Source: JASHPR01 sp963729365 (GTDB lineage: Bacteria > Actinomycetota > Actinomycetes > Streptosporangiales > Streptosporangiaceae). From it: 64,000 bases of DNA. The stretch covers positions 248,001 to 312,000 of the forward strand of contig CAVSNQ010000006.1 in assembly GCA_963729365.1 (NCBI GenBank). The letters run 5' to 3'. Below, piece by piece: positions 62,537 to 64,000 of this stretch (its first letter is position 1; each line of letters starts with the position of its first letter). The position numbers were made by a program, and so were the translations under genes. The notes beneath the pieces were generated by a model that was not told where the DNA came from, ran no database searches, and saw only the letters and a program-made list of their open reading frames with translations.

Positions 62537-62649
62537 GGTATTCCTATCCGGGGGGGTATCGCCACGGTACGTGACGCCGCCGATACTTTGCGTGCGTGGG
62601 GGGAGCCGAGGCGCCCTGGTACGCGCCTAATCGCAGGCAGGTGCGACCT
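62537..62649 (+). promoter_or_regulatory. Conserved G-rich leader element, copy B
   Basis: Second copy of the leader, 113 bases. Block 1: GGTATTCCTATCC, seven G, TATCGCCACGG, keeping the stem with G-T pairs where copy A has G-C; block 2: GGGGGGAGCCGAGGC; block 3: GGTACGC.CCTAATCGCAGGCAGGTGCGACC then TATGAA. It ends at an ATG, like copy A. Confidence 0.7.
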
Positions 62650-62787
62650 ATGAATCACGGCATAACGATTCCGCAGTCGGCGCAGGCTTCTGCGTTGCCT
62701 GCGGCATGTCGCTCGGCCGACTTCTCCGGGCCGTGCCTGTCCGGGCGATACCCGATGGCGCGACTTCGCTGCGAGCCGCATCTGTGA
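62650..62787 (+). CDS. Short leader ORF before second GT39
   Basis: Encodes 45 residues, MNHGITIPQSAQASALPAAC.., ending EPHL. Its start resembles that of the GT39 copy A (M-x-x-G-x-T-x-x-Q-x-x-x-A-S), so the ATG is probably the real translation start after the leader. Its TGA overlaps a GTG in the GT39 frame (GTGA), so it is either a coupled leader peptide or the true N-terminus separated by a frameshift. Confidence 0.4.
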   Translation: MNHGITIPQSAQASALPAACRSADFSGPCLSGRYPMARLRCEPHL

Positions 62788-64000
62788 GCGCTGTATACGA
62801 CCCTGTGCCGGCGGACTTGTCGAACCTGTCGCCGACAGTTGGCACGTCCGAAGGCTTGTCGGCTGACGGTCAGCGTCCCATTGGCGCAGGTCTTGTGCCT
62901 TCACCCCCCGACGGTAGCCGAGTAAAGCGCATTCTTCCCCCGCACGGAACGCCTTCCGCAAGCGACCATGCCGGGCCGCTCGAAGCGGCGAGGCGCATCG
63001 TCCCACGAGTCACTGGGCGTCGGCGAGGCGAGCGTGGGACGGCGGAGGTGCGATGGCCACTGCTTGTCGTACTGGCCGTGCAGGTACTCCTGTCGCTCCG
63101 GCTCGCGTGGTCCAACACGGCATTTCAGGATGAGGCACTGTACCTGCGGGCCGGGCACCTGGAATGGGCCCATTGGCTCCACGGAACGCCGATCCCTAAC
63201 TTCCCCGCGTACTTCTCCGGTGCACCAGCCATCTACCCGCCCATTGGCGCCTTGGCGGATAGCATCGGGGGCCTTGCCGCCGCGCGCATCCTGTCGTTGT
63301 GCCTCATGCTCGGGGTTACGAGCCTGCTGTGGGCAACGACACGTCGGCTGTACGGACAGCGTGCGGCACTTCTGGCCGCGGGGCTGTTCGCTACCCTCGC
63401 TGGCACGCAGTTCCTTGGCGCCTTCGCGACGTTTGACGCGATGGCGTTGTTTCTGCTTGGCCTGGCCGCTTGGCTAGGCGTCCGCTCTGCTGATTGCCAG
63501 TTGTGCACACGGATGGTTCTTCTCGTCACGGCTGCCGTCACCCTGGCCGCGGCCGACGCGGTGAAGTACGCGACCACCTTGTTCACTCCCGTGGTGCTGA
63601 TCGTCGTGGCATCGGCGGTATGGCGCCAGCGCGGAGTCGGCGCGGGGCTCGCGGCCGGTCTGGCCGTACTTTGCTCATGGCTCACGCTGGTCATCGCGGC
63701 CATCGTTGCTGGCGGCCAGGATTACTGGGCGGGCATAACGACGAGCACCCTTGACCGAACGCAGTCGGATGTCGCTGTAACGACCATTCTCCAGCGTGCG
63801 TATGTGTGGACAAGCCTAATCCTGGTCCTCGCCGTCCTTGGCGCGTTGCTTGCTACCCGCAGCGAAGCACGCGGGAAGTTCCTGCCTGCCGTCTTGGCAG
63901 TCGCCGCTCTGCTAGCTCCGGCCGAGCAGGCGAGGCTCCACACGGCTGTCAGCTTGCAGAAGCACGTGGTATTCGGCGCTTGGTTCGCCGCGATCACGGC
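62784..64000 (+). CDS. Glycosyltransferase family 39, copy B (3' end beyond window)
   Basis: At least 405 residues, open to the window end. A Pro/Arg-rich cytoplasmic N-terminus of about 90 residues is followed by RWPLLVVLAVQVLLSLRLAW, the catalytic-loop TAFQDEALYLRAGHLEWAHWLHGTP, YPPIGALADSIGGLAAARILSL and further helices. The Asp-Glu in the first outer loop is the conserved catalytic pair of PMT/ArnT-type enzymes, which use polyprenyl-phosphate sugars. About 60% identical by eye to copy A over the first outer loop. GTG 62784 overlaps the leader ORF stop; ATG 62706 in the same frame is an alternative start. Confidence 0.85.
   Translation, partial: MSAVYDPVPADLSNLSPTVGTSEGLSADGQRPIGAGLVPSPPDGSRVKRILPPHGTPSASDHAGPLEAARRIVPRVTGRRRGERGTAEVRWPLLVVLAVQVLLSLRLAWSNTAFQDEALYLRAGHLEWAHWLHGTPIPNFPAYFSGAPAIYPPIGALADSIGGLAAARILSLCLMLGVTSLLWATTRRLYGQRAALLAAGLFATLAGTQFLGAFATFDAMALFLLGLAAWLGVRSADCQLCTRMVLLVTAAVTLAAADAVKYATTLFTPVVLIVVASAVWRQRGVGAGLAAGLAVLCSWLTLVIAAIVAGGQDYWAGITTSTLDRTQSDVAVTTILQRAYVWTSLILVLAVLGALLATRSEARGKFLPAVLAVAALLAPAEQARLHTAVSLQKHVVFGAWFAAIT

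Noticed and set aside
1..64000. tRNA, rRNA, CRISPR array or complete insertion sequence
   Set aside because: None was recognised by eye: no cloverleaf with T-loop consensus, no regularly spaced repeats and no paired terminal inverted repeats around a transposase.

Overview
The window is about 70% G+C DNA with ATGA/GTGA-overlapped operons, abundant GTG starts and actinobacterial marker families: GuaB1-type IMP dehydrogenase relative, DUF4193 zinc ribbon, cysteine-bearing coproporphyrin ferrochelatase, and many TetR/LacI/MarR/GntR regulators. It looks like a piece of chromosome from a large-genome soil actinomycete (Streptosporangiales or Trebonia-like; inference only). No rRNA, tRNA or CRISPR array was recognised.

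Layout. 0-3.4 kb: the end of a fatty-acid or steroid type beta-oxidation operon (two acyl-CoA dehydrogenases, an SDR, a glyoxalase-fold protein). 3.4-4.0 kb: two abutting gene remnants. 4.0-7.3 kb: a small membrane protein, a DUF1330 protein and a large Pro-rich lipoprotein. 7.5-17.3 kb: a carbohydrate operon on the minus strand (LacI regulator, two permeases, two ATPases, solute-binding lipoprotein, GH3 glycosidase) with two identical perfect palindromes in front of lacI. 17.6-25.3 kb: ammonium transporter, cyclase plus ThDP-enzyme pair, alpha/beta hydrolase, double-unit Lrp regulator divergent from an MFS exporter. 25.5-38 kb: accessory stretch rich in remnants (IS1182 transposase, FAD monooxygenase tail, TetR tail, cold-shock gene, SDR, a probable DNA-phosphorothioation-associated methyltransferase tail) among working genes: TetR/peroxiredoxin-like pair, two-component system, secreted beta-propeller, and a TetR circuit built on a 30-bp perfect palindrome. 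38-55.3 kb: housekeeping and catabolic genes (ALDH, GuaB1, sugar-lactone oxidase, transglycosylase, ferrochelatase, inositol phosphatase, pseudokinase, DUF4193, esterase, HIT, amidohydrolase, aldo/keto reductase). 55.5-64 kb: an exopolysaccharide-type locus: a broken coiled-coil membrane protein gene divergent from GT39 - cellulose-synthase-like GT2 - GH26-like glycosidase - second GT39 (cut by the window end). A conserved ~115-120 nt G-rich leader precedes both GT39 genes and is the most unusual signal seen.

Caution: several genes that should be intact (ferrochelatase, an acyl-CoA dehydrogenase, the first GT39) carry single-base frame breaks. Some may be assembly errors rather than biology; each is flagged where it occurs.
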